DNA of 64,000 nucleotides from Ctena decussata (taxonomy: Eukaryota > Mollusca > Bivalvia > Lucinida > Lucinidae): the NCBI GenBank assembly GCA_963989385.1, contig OZ022508.1:55591087-55655086 (forward strand), given 5' to 3'. A model generated the notes under the pieces. The model was not told the DNA's origin and ran no database searches. It saw nothing but the letters and a program-made list of their open reading frames with translations. The position numbers and the translations under genes are program-made. Position 1 is the first letter of the stretch, and every line of letters begins with the position of its first letter. Below, in pieces: positions 30,829 to 42,184 of the stretch.

Positions 30829-30843
30829 ACCGCGATTAGCCAA
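30469..30843 (-). pseudogene. LINE reverse transcriptase palm segment
   Basis: The frame carries the non-LTR RT signature TVGARQGCLLSPTLFNIF and the catalytic FADD (NLRFADDIDALAE). It is truncated at the N-terminus by 5' truncation of the element and stopped after RYKI, where related proteins continue (ISAEKTKL). The first residues (MANR) derive from flanking MITE sequence. Two further open pieces follow at 30181-30444 and 29770-30177. Confidence 0.88.
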
Positions 30844-31103
30844 CTTTAACCAAACAAAACATCCTTGAGTTCCACATAAAAGCAGTTTGAAAAATTATCT
30901 GATCTACATTTGAATAAGATGGTAAAAATACAATGTACAAACGTGGGCCCCATTCGCCCAGTTTTTGTTTATATTGCATCGCTCAACGGGGAGCCAGAGA
31001 AGGAAAACGATTTGTCGTTTAAAAAAAATTATTTTTCCCAAACCTTTTGCCAGTTATATGGATCAGTATTTGAACATCAACCCACATTTTATCGAGGCAA
31101 TGC

Positions 31104-31815
31104 CTTAACGTCTACTTTCAAAACATCTACTCCCAAAACGTCTACTCTCAAAACGTCTACTCCCATTTGGTCTAGATCTAATGTGCCAAAACGTCTACTC
31201 CCATTTGGTCTACTGTGTCACATCCCCTATTCCCACTGACCCACACATAAAGTAACTATGCATGGTCATACCAGTATTTAAAAAAAATGCCAGTAGGGTC
31301 AATATTCTATCTAGAGGTGTATAGGGTATAATGGGTGGGGTTTTGGACTTACGAGTATAAATATGAGAGCATCCAGCAGGCGGTTTTTTGGGCACCTGTA
31401 ATGTATATATACCATTTCTCCGACAAGCATAAAATGAATTGTAAATTGTTTAAATATTGATATAAGAGGTCCGACACTCAAATTTTGTTCCAGTCTGAAG
31501 AAAATTTAACTAAGAACTGGCTGAAATCCTTTGCTGACTTCATGTAAGCAATACACCATCAAGTTAGCAATACACCAGTTCATATTCTTTATTCATCTCA
31601 TTCTGGTTGTACTGGATATGTATTTCTGGTTTTGATGACAGTTATGTTTCCTTACTATAAATATAACCTGGGATACTGGTAATCATTATTCAAAACTACA
31701 GGGTAGACCAAACCAGACTGCATATTTTGGCTCAGTAGACTAAATGGGAGTAGACATTTTGGCACAGTAGACCAAATGGGGGTAGACGTTTTGGGAGTAC
31801 ACGTTATGGCCTTAA
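31104..31815. mobile_element. Foldback element with 15-bp repeat arms (FB4)
   Basis: The left arm 31104-31217 has repeated AACGTCTACTCCCAA-type units (15-bp period) plus catttggtctac. The right arm 31700-31815 has the inverted form (gggagtagacattttggc, acagtagaccaaatggggg, tagacgttttgggag). The interior is about 480 bp with no coding sequence. The arm period equals that of FB2 although the sequence differs. Confidence 0.75.
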
Positions 31816-31819
31816 TTCA

Positions 31820-33110
31820 TTTTATCACCGAGCGTGAAGGTTGAAGCGTTTTTCGTAATGATTTGTGTTGTGACGTTTTTACACGACGTGATTTCGACGT
31901 TGTGTGTTGTGCCGGGTGTGATCTTCGTCAGGTGATGCTGATAATAGTGTGTTGAAAGTTTTATGAAAATCTGTCACATGGCTGAAGAGATTTCTCATGC
32001 AAACGCGCTCGTGATATGATCTACTTTACAACTGACCCCCAAACAGTGAATCATTACTCAACAGTCCACTGCTGAAGCAGGTCTATTTCTTAAACAAAAT
32101 TGATCAAAATGCTGTTTTTTGTTCTGTTCTGTTCAATTCTCGTATCGACGTTACCCAAGTGGCTCAACGGTACGTAACCATAGTTGCACACACCTGGCGC
32201 CGGGTGTCCGTCCAATGTCATTCAGTCTGTAAATGTCTCGTCAGTCAGTGCCGCCCAACCAGTATTTATGCATAGATGTTTGCCTTCTGCGGCTCCAAGT
32301 CAGGTTCCGTCCGGAAAAGGAGGCGCGCGCCACATGAAAGCCACCCCAGCGGAGAGTCCAGGGAAACACAGGCCAACTCCGCCCGCAGAGGAGGAGCACA
32401 CCGAAACCCAGGTCCCAACGAGAGAACACGCAGGCGTTCCTTAGGTTTCAAGGATGGGACCTGTTTGGGTCCCATATTACTTACAGCCCTTAATTTTAAC
32501 CCTCCCCCGTATCCAAGTAATTTGGTTCCGGATGGAGGTCCCTTATTCTGACCTTGCCATTAGGTGGGGATTGACGCAGTCACAGGTAGGGACCTTTCCA
32601 GGTACCTTTGGGGTTGTTGCACTTCTATTATTTCGGTCGAGTAATTTTGCCAAGTGATGAGTGCAACATTAAGTTTGAATTTTGAACTCCCCCGTCAAAA
32701 GTGAGCATCTAGCGTGGTGCCGGCTTTAGGGTGCTAGCGCCTTGCTCATTAATCATTTATGATCCTAAGGGAATTAAAAAAGAGCAAAAGTTAGTTGGGA
32801 ATGGCATAAAGTTGTTTTGCATAGGGATGGGTCTCGCATTGTATGGTCAAGCTTATAAAAAAAGTTGTGGCTGTTATATACTAACCCTAGTTAGTTAAGT
32901 ATATAATATTGGTAAGTTGATGGGCCGTTAGTAAGTTTTTTATTGTGAGTATGATGATGCCACCATAGGGCGCTCGCTATTAAAATCACGCCTCACCCAG
33001 GGGTGGCAGAGCATCAAGTTTGGTTGTTAGTATGTTTTGCGTGCGTGTGTGCCTGCTTATTTTGTGCTAGCACAAAAATGCTGTTTTTAATTGTGGCATT
33101 TAATATATAC
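31820..33110. other. No gene recognised; one dispersed repeat
   Basis: 32140-32225 (ccaagtggctcaacggtacg, then taaccatagttgcacacacc) is an inverted relative of 23128-23215. The GC-richer frames at 32184-32657 overlap on both strands and match nothing I know. Confidence 0.4.
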
Positions 33111-33119
33111 CAATGAGTG

Positions 33120-33275
33120 ATTGAGTGAACTCGGGTCCCACTAACGACTAGGTCATATGAAGACGGGACCTAGGTTTAAAGTCTCATCCGAAAGAACAGA
33201 GAAGCGGGGATCGATCCTGTAACCCCTGGCTTGGTAGTCCAGCGTGTTATCCACTACACTACCGCCGTTCCTAAC
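33120..33275 (-). mobile_element. tRNA-like SINE (family F)
   Basis: On the minus strand: ggaacggcggtagtgtagtg (A box), gataacacgctggactacca, then ggatcgatccccgcttctct (B box GGATCGATCCC), followed by a body containing gagactttaaacctaggtcc. It is a different tRNA-like head from the other SINE families here. Confidence 0.65.
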
Positions 33276-33493
33276 ACAAACCAGACTGAGCTGGCTTGAA
33301 GTAGTGCTGCCCTGTATAAGGCTTGTACTTCTGATATGCTCTCGAAAATATCTTATTTTGCAGTTTAGACCCCTTAGCAGATTGACACAAATTAATGAAA
33401 TGCTGGTAATATGAAATATAACAGCCAGGAAACCAAAGCCGATCTACATGTAGCACTCGCAGATTCTCTCGGTGAAAGCAAAAAGATGTCGGT

Positions 33494-33708
33494 AAATGAG
33501 CCGCGACACGACAAAACCAACAATGTGGTTGTGTGCCCAGCGAAGACTCAGATCAGCCTGGGCAGACGCCCAGTTTGATCAGACTATTTGTTTAGTGCTC
33601 AAAGGGTAGCTGAGGGTCTAAGCTACCTCCATGCGGATGCCCAGGCTGATCTGAGTTTGCGCTGGGCCCACAACCACTTTGTTGGTTTTTTCATGTCGCA
33701 GCTCAAAT
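33494..33708. mobile_element. Palindromic MITE, family A copy 6
   Basis: TGAGCCGCGACACGACAAAA / CATGTCGCAGCTCA ends; the right half has lost part of the arm, so the hairpin is asymmetric. Confidence 0.85.
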
Positions 33709-33730
33709 ATAAAAACAGAGAACAGGTAGA

Positions 33731-33797
33731 TTTGGTTGGTTGGTTGATTTGATGCTTAACGTCCACGGTAAACAACTAAGGTCATGTCGGGACGGTT
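33731..33797 (-). mobile_element. 5'-truncated SINE-D (copy 4)
   Basis: Only the 3' terminal 67 bp remain (ttggttggttgatttgatgc, ttaacgtccacggtaaacaa, gtcatgtcgggacgg). It still has a perfect 11-bp target duplication GAACAGGTAGA at 33720-33730 and 33798-33808, so it inserted in truncated form. Confidence 0.85.
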
Positions 33798-33809
33798 GAA
33801 CAGGTAGAA

Positions 33810-34940
33810 CAATGATACATCATATGCAGGTGCATTCAAATATAGGTGTCGGTATAGTTCTATATTGCTTTGTCATTGTATTTATTTTCATGGCTGCATT
33901 TTTGGCAACAGACTCATCACGTTTAAATAGTAACTTTATAATGTTTATACTTGATAAGACGGAAATAGTGACTAGCATTTGTAATTCGATTGATGTATAC
34001 ATTTGACATGTTCAGCTATTTGCTTTGAAATTCTATACATCTAGCCCAGTGACCTAGTCAGTGTACTATAAGACAGTAAGACTTCATCAGTCACACGATT
34101 TTATAATATGGTTCTGAAGTTTGGGGACTTATAAAAGAATCCACTCAGATTTTGTTTTGAGTTCTGTAAAAGGCTTTTGAGTTAAATAAAACTTTAAAAC
34201 TTTGGCCGTGATGAGTCGGTACAAAAATGTTATATGAATAGTTGTTTATAATCATGAAATGCTGTTATTTTGTTTAAAGTGTGAGTTGCTGGGTCAGAGA
34301 ATATAGAAAAACTAACTATATTATATTAAGAATTTTTGTTTTCTACGTCGCATAACTTTCAAAGTTATGCAACGAAGAAAAAATTCTTAATTAAGTTAAT
34401 GTTCTTCTTGTTCAGATATGTATGTATAGCTTGGGGTGAATGTCTTCGTCATAAAAAAAGAGTGAAACAAAATTTTATGTGGTGTAAATAATTTGATAGG
34501 ATCTTCTAAATGCATCATAAACTTTTAAACTTTTCCTCTAAAGTTACTACTTTTAGTCATAAAATTTCTAACGTGTTATTGTTTGATACTACTTTAGAGC
34601 ATACTTACCGAATCTATCCGAAAAAATCGGATATTTTTTTTTTATTTTGTCTGTCATATATGTAATTGACTATTCCATATCCCTACATGGTCGAGTCCAT
34701 TGTCCTAAATGGGGTGACTTATAACTACTGGTAAACCCCAGGAGCAGTCTTATTAGGGCCTGCACTGTTTCCACATGAAAAGCTGAAGGGTTATGACAAA
34801 TATGGGTAATATGGCAAATACAGCTGAATATGGCATGTGCCCTTTCTATACTTGCTTGATATATATGGTGATTTCACCCACATAATATATATCCAATTGA
34901 TAAAAATTATGGTATGGTATGGATGAAAAAACACAAAGTT
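33810..34940. other. No gene recognised
   Basis: A short hairpin is at 34327-34392 (ttaagaatttttgttttcta ... aagaaaaaattcttaa, with gcataactttcaaagttatgc at the centre). The rest is AT-rich and unassigned. Confidence 0.4.
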
Positions 34941-34943
34941 TTT

Positions 34944-35184
34944 TTTGAGCAGCAACACGAGAAAACCAACAATGTGGCTATGCGCCCAGCACAGACTCAG
35001 ATCAGCCTAGGCATCCGCCCAGTCTGATCAGTTTTCGCCGTCCGCACGAAGGTAGCTTAAACCCTTAGCTACCCATTAAGCCCTTAGCGAAGACTCTGAT
35101 CAGACTGGTCGGATGGCCAGGCTGATCTGAGTCTTCGCTGGGCGCACAATCGTATTGTTGGTTTTCTCGTGTCGCGGCTCATTT
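34944..35184. mobile_element. Palindromic MITE, family A copy 7
   Basis: TTTGAGCAGCAACACGAGAA / TTCTCGTGTCGCGGCTCATTT with complementary arms. The left end is more diverged. Confidence 0.85.
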
Positions 35185-35455
35185 GTACTTCTTAAATCAG
35201 CTCAGTATTAATCCATATGCTTGACGTGTAGGAACCTACATGTCACAACAATGTCAGCTAAGCATAAAATGCAACGTCATAGGCAATTACTAATAGACCA
35301 ATTTGAACACTGTTTTGTTGGTTAATATATATAATAATAAATAATTACATTATTATACAATAAACCGATATCACTGTTTGCAGGTCAGTTGTAAGGTAGA
35401 TCTATATCACGTCAAGAGCGCGGATCGCGAGTGATGAATTCAAGAAAAGAGGATA

Positions 35456-35530
35456 CACAGTGTAGATCTAGGTGAGATAGCTCATTATGAGTCACCTTCT
35501 CAGAATCTTCTCTATTTGCAAACTTTCAAA
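35456..35530. repeat. gtgtagatc-hairpin family fragment
   Basis: cacagtgtagatctaggtga, gatagctcattatgagtcac and tctctatttgcaaac resemble the dispersed hairpins at 2420-2480 and 50762-50835. Confidence 0.4.
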
Positions 35531-35795
35531 TTTCAGTTTTGGCGTATTATTTTGTAAAAAAGCCATAACGCAGGTATTTTAAATAAGTATTTTAAGAGTA
35601 AACGTCTTTGAGAACGTGACCCAACATAAGTACGGCATCTGACAATAAGTGCGTTTGAATAACAAAAGCAACTATTTTGTTCCTGATACACTTTGAATGA
35701 ACTGTAAAATGCATAAAAATGCCAATTAAGGCTGTAAACTGAAAGCAATACCCTCAGAATGTTGAAATTGTGCCCCCATAGTCACTTGATCCACA

Positions 35796-36276
35796 TTAAA
35801 GTCTCCATAGTCCTATCAGCGGTAAAAACACCTAAACGCAAATCATTGTAAAAAGCGGTTCAACCATCACATTTGGTAATAAAATATGGGTTGGTGTGCA
35901 TATATTGAGTTATATAACTGGCAAAAACAGGAGGAAACATGTTTTTGAAAAATAACAAATCGCTCAACAAAATACAATTTCCTGTTCTGGTTTCCCGTCT
36001 AGCAGTGCTAAATAAACATAGGCGGAATAGTGATTGGGAATCCACACTTGTACATTGTATTTTTACCATTTTATGAAATCGAAAGTGGGTCATTTTAGTT
36101 GCCAACTAAAATGACCCAAATAAGTTTTCAAACCCTTTTTATGTGACACTCAAGGATGTTTTATGTTTTTAAAGCTGGCTAATCACGGCCATTTACAATG
36201 ACGAAACTGTTGTGAGAAGCTTGCAGCGATACTTCATGAAAAAAAAATCGTGCTGATAGAGCAATAGGGCCTTTAA
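35796..36276 (-). mobile_element. Family B MITE, full length (copy 8)
   Basis: TTAAAGTCTCCATAGTCCTA to TAGAGCAATAGGGCCTTTAA, 481 bp. The flanks show an 11-bp direct match ATCCACATTAA on both sides (35789-35799 and about 36276-36286), so the target duplication may be longer than TTAA in this copy. Confidence 0.85.
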
Positions 36277-36289
36277 TCCACATTAAATT

Positions 36290-37625
36290 AAATAATGCAC
36301 GAGACGGACGGCGTTACAAATAGTAAAACGCATGTTAAGACGGCGAAAGCACAGATCATTCAGGCTGCGCACCTGCAAATTCTAAAAACAGACTTTTTAC
36401 TTTTATGGGAATCTTTAGGACATAAGAGTGTTTCATGGCAGTTTCGTTGCTTTCGAGAAATATTAAGTAAAATCTTATTTGCGTTTGAATGCTAACTACA
36501 CATCATTTCGTCGAAAACCATTTAGCTACATTATACGACATGAAAACAAAAACATCGCCAAGAAAGGTCCGGCTCAGTAGATGTTTACAGGTTGATCCGT
36601 CGCAATTTACCAGTTGGTCACCTCTGAGTGACCGTGGCCATATAGCTGTTAAGAAAATACATTTTGTCACACCCAGTTTAATCAATGAAATCAAAACCTT
36701 TTTCGTAAAAGGTAAACATCCCGAATTTTTATGTTGGCTATTTTATGTCGTTTGTCCAGTCGTGTTTTTATAGCTTAGAAAGCCATCCCTTAACCCAGTG
36801 AGTCAAAGGGGCTTCCAAATTCACACAAAAATAACCGTCATTCTTTCAAGGAAATGGCCCGACTTCTTCCGCCCCCGCCCCCTAATTCTAGTAGCGGAGA
36901 AACATACACGGCACGCGGTGACCAGTAGAAATGATGATTCTAAATTACAGTGAACTTGACCAAACCAAACTATTTTGTGTGCGCTATATTTTGTTTGTGT
37001 GGCTCAATTAAAATACTGTATAAGAGATGATAATGGCTCTTTGTCCGCAGCAAAGTAAACTTTGGTGGACATGACTCCAAAACGCTCGCTGAAAATGCCA
37101 CCAATTGACACTTCTGAGGACTTTATTCATTTGGCGTACTTAATTCGGTGATTCGAATTATGCGCCTCAGTCCGTGTAAGACTTTGGAATAATGACGTGC
37201 ACTTTTATCACCATTAGAGCGCCAAGAAAGCAGGTGACAAAATTCAGAGCCTCCTCAGCTGCACTTAATATGTTATTTGCACAATTCAACTATTTTCTCA
37301 GACCATCTGCTTATCGTTTCCACTATTTCAGACCAGCATTTTAATTCATAACCTTATTTCAGACCATCAGTTTATTGTATTCACGGTTTCAGTCCAGCAT
37401 CTTAATTTTTGACCTTGTTTCAGGCCATCAGTTTAGTACCTGTCAATCATGTATCGCAATCTTGATGTTAAATCGTATGACACCCACAGCCGAAACACTC
37501 CTATCGTAAGTGTTAATTGAGGTCATATTCTTTTTATTGAATAATTTGCCCTAGGGCTATCTGATTAAGCAGTTTTTAACGCACGTTTGCTTTTTATACA
37601 GTATTGAACCTTGAGACAGTTATGC
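36290..37625. other. No gene recognised
   Basis: Open frames at 36295-36773 (plus strand) lack known domains. 37280-37440 has a weak tandem structure (cagaccat.agtttat.gt, cagtccagcatcttaatt). Nothing else was identified. Confidence 0.35.
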
Positions 37626-37630
37626 CTGAA

Positions 37631-37694
37631 GAAAAGTGTAGGCCCAGATCAGACTGCTCCTAGAGGAGCAGTCTGATCTGGGTCTACACTTTTC
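37631..37694. repeat. Near-perfect 30-bp hairpin
   Basis: AAAAGTGTAGGCCCAGATCA then GACTGCTCCT, tight loop, and the complement AGGAGCAGTCTGATCTGGG then TCTACACTTTT. Bounded by motifs of the gtgtagatc family, of which it is the cleanest member. Confidence 0.75.
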
Positions 37695-37870
37695 CAATTA
37701 TGTATACACTATTTGACCAATCAATGAAGAGTAAATCAACAGGCCCAAATCAGCGTGTTCATACTTAACTTTGAACCTAATTTCGGACAGTACAAGTGTC
37801 GTCGTCTTGATTAGGTACGCTTGTACTGTTTCACTTTGGACATGAAATAAACAAGCAAATTCGACGAATT

Positions 37871-39000
37871 TATGTCCCCCGCCTTGGATACTAGGTCTCC
37901 ACTGTATATACACTTAAGTGTTTGAGCTGGAAAAGCGGCTAAGTTAAAAATATGAAAAAAGTAATAAAAAAAATAATGTGAGGATTATATCCAAACCACA
38001 TGCATATCTTCAGACCATGATCAAAACGCCTGTGAAGTTTCAAAGGAATTGGCATAAAACTGTAGGAGGAGTTGCACACACAAGGTACCAACTATCTATT
38101 CACTTGGATAGTAAAAATGTATGAAAAATGGCTAAGTTCAATTTGCGAAAAAAGTAATAAAAAATAACCTCAGGATTATATCCAAACCACATGCATATCT
38201 TCAGACAATGATCAAAACACCTGTGAAGTTTCAAAGGAATCGGCATAAAACTGTATGAGGAGTTGCGCACACAAGGTACCCACTGTCTAGTCACTATGAT
38301 AGTAAAAACGCCTAAAAAATTACTAAGTTCAACTTGTGGAAAAAGTAACAAAAAAAAACTCAGGATTATATCCAAACCACATGCGTATCTTCAGACCATG
38401 ACCAAAACACCTGTGAAGTTTCAAAGGCATCGGCATAAAACTGTATGAGGAGTTGCGCACACAAGGTACCTACTATCTAGTCACTATGATAGTAAAAACG
38501 CCTAAAAAATTACTAAGTTCAACTTGTGGAAAAAGTGACAAAAAATAATCTCAGGAATATATCCAAACCACATGCGTATCTTCAGACCATGACCAAAACA
38601 CCTGTGAAGTTTCAAAGGCATCGGCATAAAACTGTTGGAGGAGTTGCGCACACAAGGTACCCACTATCTAGTCACCATGATAGTAAAAATGCCTAAAAAA
38701 TTACTAAGTTCAACTTGTGGAAAAAGTGACAAAAAATAATCTCAGGATTATATCCAAACCACATGCGTATCTTCAGACCATGACAAAAACATCTGTAAAG
38801 TTTCGAAAGAATCGGCATAAAACTGTAGGAGGAGTTGCGCACACAAGGTACCTACTACATTAGGGGGTCGGAAGGACGGAAATAAGGACGGAAGGACGGA
38901 AGGACGGATGGACGGAAGGACGGACGGACGGAAGGACGGAAGGACAGAATGCCGAAAACTATGTCCCTCCGCTTTTCTTCGAAAAGGCGGGGGACAAAAA
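37871..39000. mobile_element. Tandem-core element, 191-bp period (P2)
   Basis: Ends TATGTCCCCCGCC and GGCGGGGGACAAAAA are complementary. The core has five units with period 190-191 bp (gttgcgcacacaaggtacc at 38071, 38262, 38452, 38643, 38834). After the array comes a (GGACGGAA)n run (38866-38946). The layout parallels 8327-9445. It probably belongs to the Helitron-related tandem-core elements of molluscs (inference). Confidence 0.75.
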
Positions 39001-39004
39001 AGTT

Positions 39005-39570
39005 ACTATGGTACTACAGTGGTGCTAGCGCAAAAGCGTACGATTTTGGCGTTTTGTACGAGTTTGGAACGCGCTCTTCGTGCGTTTGTATGAAACGCAT
39101 TTCGGAACTCGTGTACTTCCATAAAATATGACTGTATTATCATTCGACAGTGGATGGGTGGTCTTTGATCTCTTTAAACATAGCGTCTTGTCAACGGCCG
39201 AGAACACTAAGCTGGAAGTGGCTGAATAACCATTAAATTTGCATAGATAAGACTATTTAGAGCCATTCAAGTAAGAAACTGTCTTAGAATGACCATTAAC
39301 AATTCGATTTAAGGACAGATCTAGAAAGACCATAAAATTTGTCTGCACAGAGAAAACTGTTTATAACCATTTGAATAGAGTATAATTTTAGTACGATCGT
39401 TAATAATTCAACCAAAGTGCAGTTCTAGTACCACCATTTCATGACATTTGCACAGAAAAACTCGTACAAAAATGATTAGGGGTCAAATAAATTAATTTAG
39501 CCCATGAGTTCACTTGCAAATGATTAGTTAAATATATGATTAATATATATAATTAGAAAATAGTTCCATC
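39005..39570. other. No gene recognised
   Basis: Overlapping short frames on both strands at 38908-39207. No homology is seen. Confidence 0.35.
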
Positions 39571-39587
39571 ACAGAACAATTTATTGT

Positions 39588-39803
39588 GTGCTGGGTGTAG
39601 CTTCCAGTGCCGGGGCGTCCTGCTGATTTGGATAATAGTAGGACAAGGGCCTACTGTGCTTGCAGTAGGTGCGGGTGGGGATTGTTTGGACATTTTTTCT
39701 CTCGTCTATCATTTCTCTTTTCTTTCTCCCTCTCTTTGGGAGACGGCCCGATATAGACTGAAATACTGTCTCAAAGGGCCGTTAAACTCAAAACAACCAA
39801 CCA
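39588..39803 (+). mobile_element. SINE-like element (family G copy 2)
   Basis: Runs from tgctgggtgtagcttccagt to a ccaaccaac tail, with 12-bp direct repeats ACAATTTATTGT at 39576-39587 and 39804-39815. It contains the gcctactgtgcttgcagtag palindrome. No clear A/B boxes were seen, so the head type is unknown. Confidence 0.75.
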
Positions 39804-39815
39804 ACAATTTATTGT

Positions 39816-41090
39816 CATTTTATGACTGAACCTTATCAACCCTGAAATATACACTTTTTAAAAACAGTTGGTGGGATATTGAAAATCTTTATCATTTATT
39901 TATAAACGCAGCAAACTGATTGCAAAACAAGTCTAGACACTGTTGTGTCGACCTCTATCATAAATGATTCTTTACATCCACAGCTCATACCAAGAACTAG
40001 ACTTTAAAACACAAGAAACGGTATATCAATACTTGTGTCCTTTAGAAATCCATCGGTGACTACTTGCTTTGATCTTAGATTTTGTGTATTGTATCAACGC
40101 CATTGAAAGCCACAAGCAAGCTCTGATGGGTTTAAGGTCATGGGACTGCAGACAAGTCTATATACTGTGCCCCAGCAAACGGTTTTTTTTTTTTTTTTTT
40201 TTCATAGAACTTCAAAAATGGGGTTTACAGGTCACTAGCGGGCACTGACGACAAATAAGTCAAAAAACACAATGAACGTTAGTAATAAAACTTATGTCTG
40301 CATAAAACAAAGCAGGTATCTTTTCCGTGTGATATTCTGATCTATGGCGCGAACACAAGAAATGGGAATTGCAGACACTCCACTGTCATACCGTTGTGTT
40401 TCAAAACGTTTGCAAACCTCAGTTTCTTCCTTCTAACGCTCTGTTGATAAAGTATATAAAAATTTGAGCATCTTCATGAAACATACCGTGTTGGTGTCTA
40501 ATAAAATAACACGCATCTTATTTTTATTCAATATATCTGAACCTTCAGTTATCTCGAGTAAACTACCGTTATAGAATGACAGTGATATTTGTCCGCACCG
40601 GGAAGACTATTTGTGACTTTTTATCACCATTTGGGAGAAATAAAGTTCTGGGATAGTCATAAAATTTGTTCTCATAAAGACACTATCACCATTCGAGTAA
40701 ATTACATTTCTAGAATAACTACATACTTGTTTATGCATAGAGAAGACTAAATATCACCATTCAAGTAAACTTCGTATTTAGAATGATCATAAATCGTCCA
40801 TTGACGCATTTGTGTTCTCGATATGAAAAAAGATTCATATGTACAGGAAACAAACCATTTTTCCTTTTATTTACGCTTTATGTTTCAAAATTTATCTGTT
40901 TGATCAGTATATTGATACCACATATTTAACGCTATTTTGCGTCAGATTTGAGAAACTAAGTTAGTCATTTCTGTCGGCTATAAAATGTGTGGGTGTAAAC
41001 ATCCTGGAAAAAAGGCGTGTACATGTACATGTATCCTGGGTTACATTTGCAGGATCGTATATTGTACCCAGTAGTGTTTTGTGACTTCAC
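39816..41090. other. No gene recognised; weak tandem motif
   Basis: A recurring phrase (gactat/ccattcgagtaaa.t.c.ttctagaat/catcgttaat) appears at 39215-39440 and 40590-40800 and may be an old dispersed repeat. A T run is at 40182-40202. Confidence 0.35.
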
Positions 41091-41093
41091 GAC

Positions 41094-41215
41094 TAGATGC
41101 CAATGTTTTTGGATGAACGGATGAAACTGATTTTTACGTCCCTTTCAACAGTATTTCAGTTATATCGATACGTAGTGCATTATTATGATAGGGTGTGTGC
41201 AATGGAAACCCTGTA
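41094..41215 (-). repeat. SINE fragment (family E body)
   Basis: tttttacgtccctttcaaca, gtatttcagttatatcgata and atagggtgtgtgcaatggaa match the body of the SINE at 19797-19977. Confidence 0.5.
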
Positions 41216-41505
41216 TCATGCAAAGATTTTTAAAAAAGCAATTGTCAATACGACAATATTTCAATCCGTTTTCACCACGCACAAGTAGTCAGTGAAAATA
41301 TTTCCGAGTAGACTTCTACATCGACCCGTCCCGTTGCTCAACATGTCGCATCGCATGACAACATAGGAAGTGGACTTCCACACGGACCACTGTGTGATAC
41401 CAGGCAGTCCTTCAAATCGCGATTGGAAGCCGCTATCCGTCGATAATCAGCTCACCGGAGAGTGGTGCGTCTAGGGGAGATTGATAAGCAGTCAAAAATA
41501 TGTGA

Positions 41506-41728
41506 TTTGAACCGTGACACGAGAAACTAACAAAGTGGCATGTGCGTCCAGTGAAGACTCAGATCAACCTGGGCATCGACCCAGTCTGATCATACTATTC
41601 GCTGTCCGCACAGAGGTAGCTTAGACCCTTAGCCACCTTTTGAGCTCTCAGTGAAGAGCCTGATCAGACTTGGCGGATGCCCAGGGCGTACAACCACTTT
41701 GTAAGTTTTCTCGGGTCGCGGCTCATTT
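41506..41728. mobile_element. Palindromic MITE, family A copy 8
   Basis: TTTGAACCGTGACACGAGAA / TTCTCGGGTCGCGGCTCATTT; the right arm lacks the segment before gggcgtac, a small internal deletion. Confidence 0.82.
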
Positions 41729-42184
41729 GTATTTCTGCCACAGATCTGCTTTCCTCTGCTATTGTGAACTTAAAGCTTGGTGCTGTAGCGCTGATTTGTT
41801 TTTCTCGAGGCTTTTTGACATGACAAATGGACTACTATGCTCCAAAGGTCATTTTGAATAACGTCCTTTTCATGCACAAAGACAAAGCAATAGTCCTTAA
41901 ATGTAGTCTTATACCCCAACAAGTATACTTAATGTTTTTACCACTCGTACATCCAGCTGAGGGCTGGCGGACATTGATAGCAGCTTGCGATTGAAATGTC
42001 TGTATTGTATTGTATCACACATCTCGAAAGGGTATTGATATATTTGACCGCTAAAAGCTGAAAATGCAATGCTGCCATCAGAATATTGTGATTCACTTTT
42101 CAAATGCTCAGAGCTCAAGAAAATGGGAGTGTTTTTTTTTTTTTTTATCTTTTTCTCTTTTTTCCCTCCATTAAAACGAAACAT

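Larger units (their letters stand above)
29524..31100 (+). mobile_element. Family B MITE copy 7, split by a LINE and a small MITE
   Basis: The left part runs 29524-29744 (ttaaaggcccaattgctcta ... gtaaatgaccgcgatt) and resumes at 30838 (agccaactttaaccaaacaa) to about 31100. Inside the left part, 29573-29690 is a separate palindromic insertion with GGGGGTAATACCAATTTG ends. The LINE (29745-30828) is flanked by ACCGCGATT duplicates. Three nested insertion events can therefore be ordered. Confidence 0.8.

Noticed and set aside
32184..32551. GC-richer overlapping ORFs of 60-90 codons
   Set aside because: Open on both strands, no recognised domain, no splice or start support, and adjacent to a dispersed repeat.
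36295..36773. Candidate small protein-coding gene
   Set aside because: Two short frames without homology, Kozak support or splice sites I could defend.
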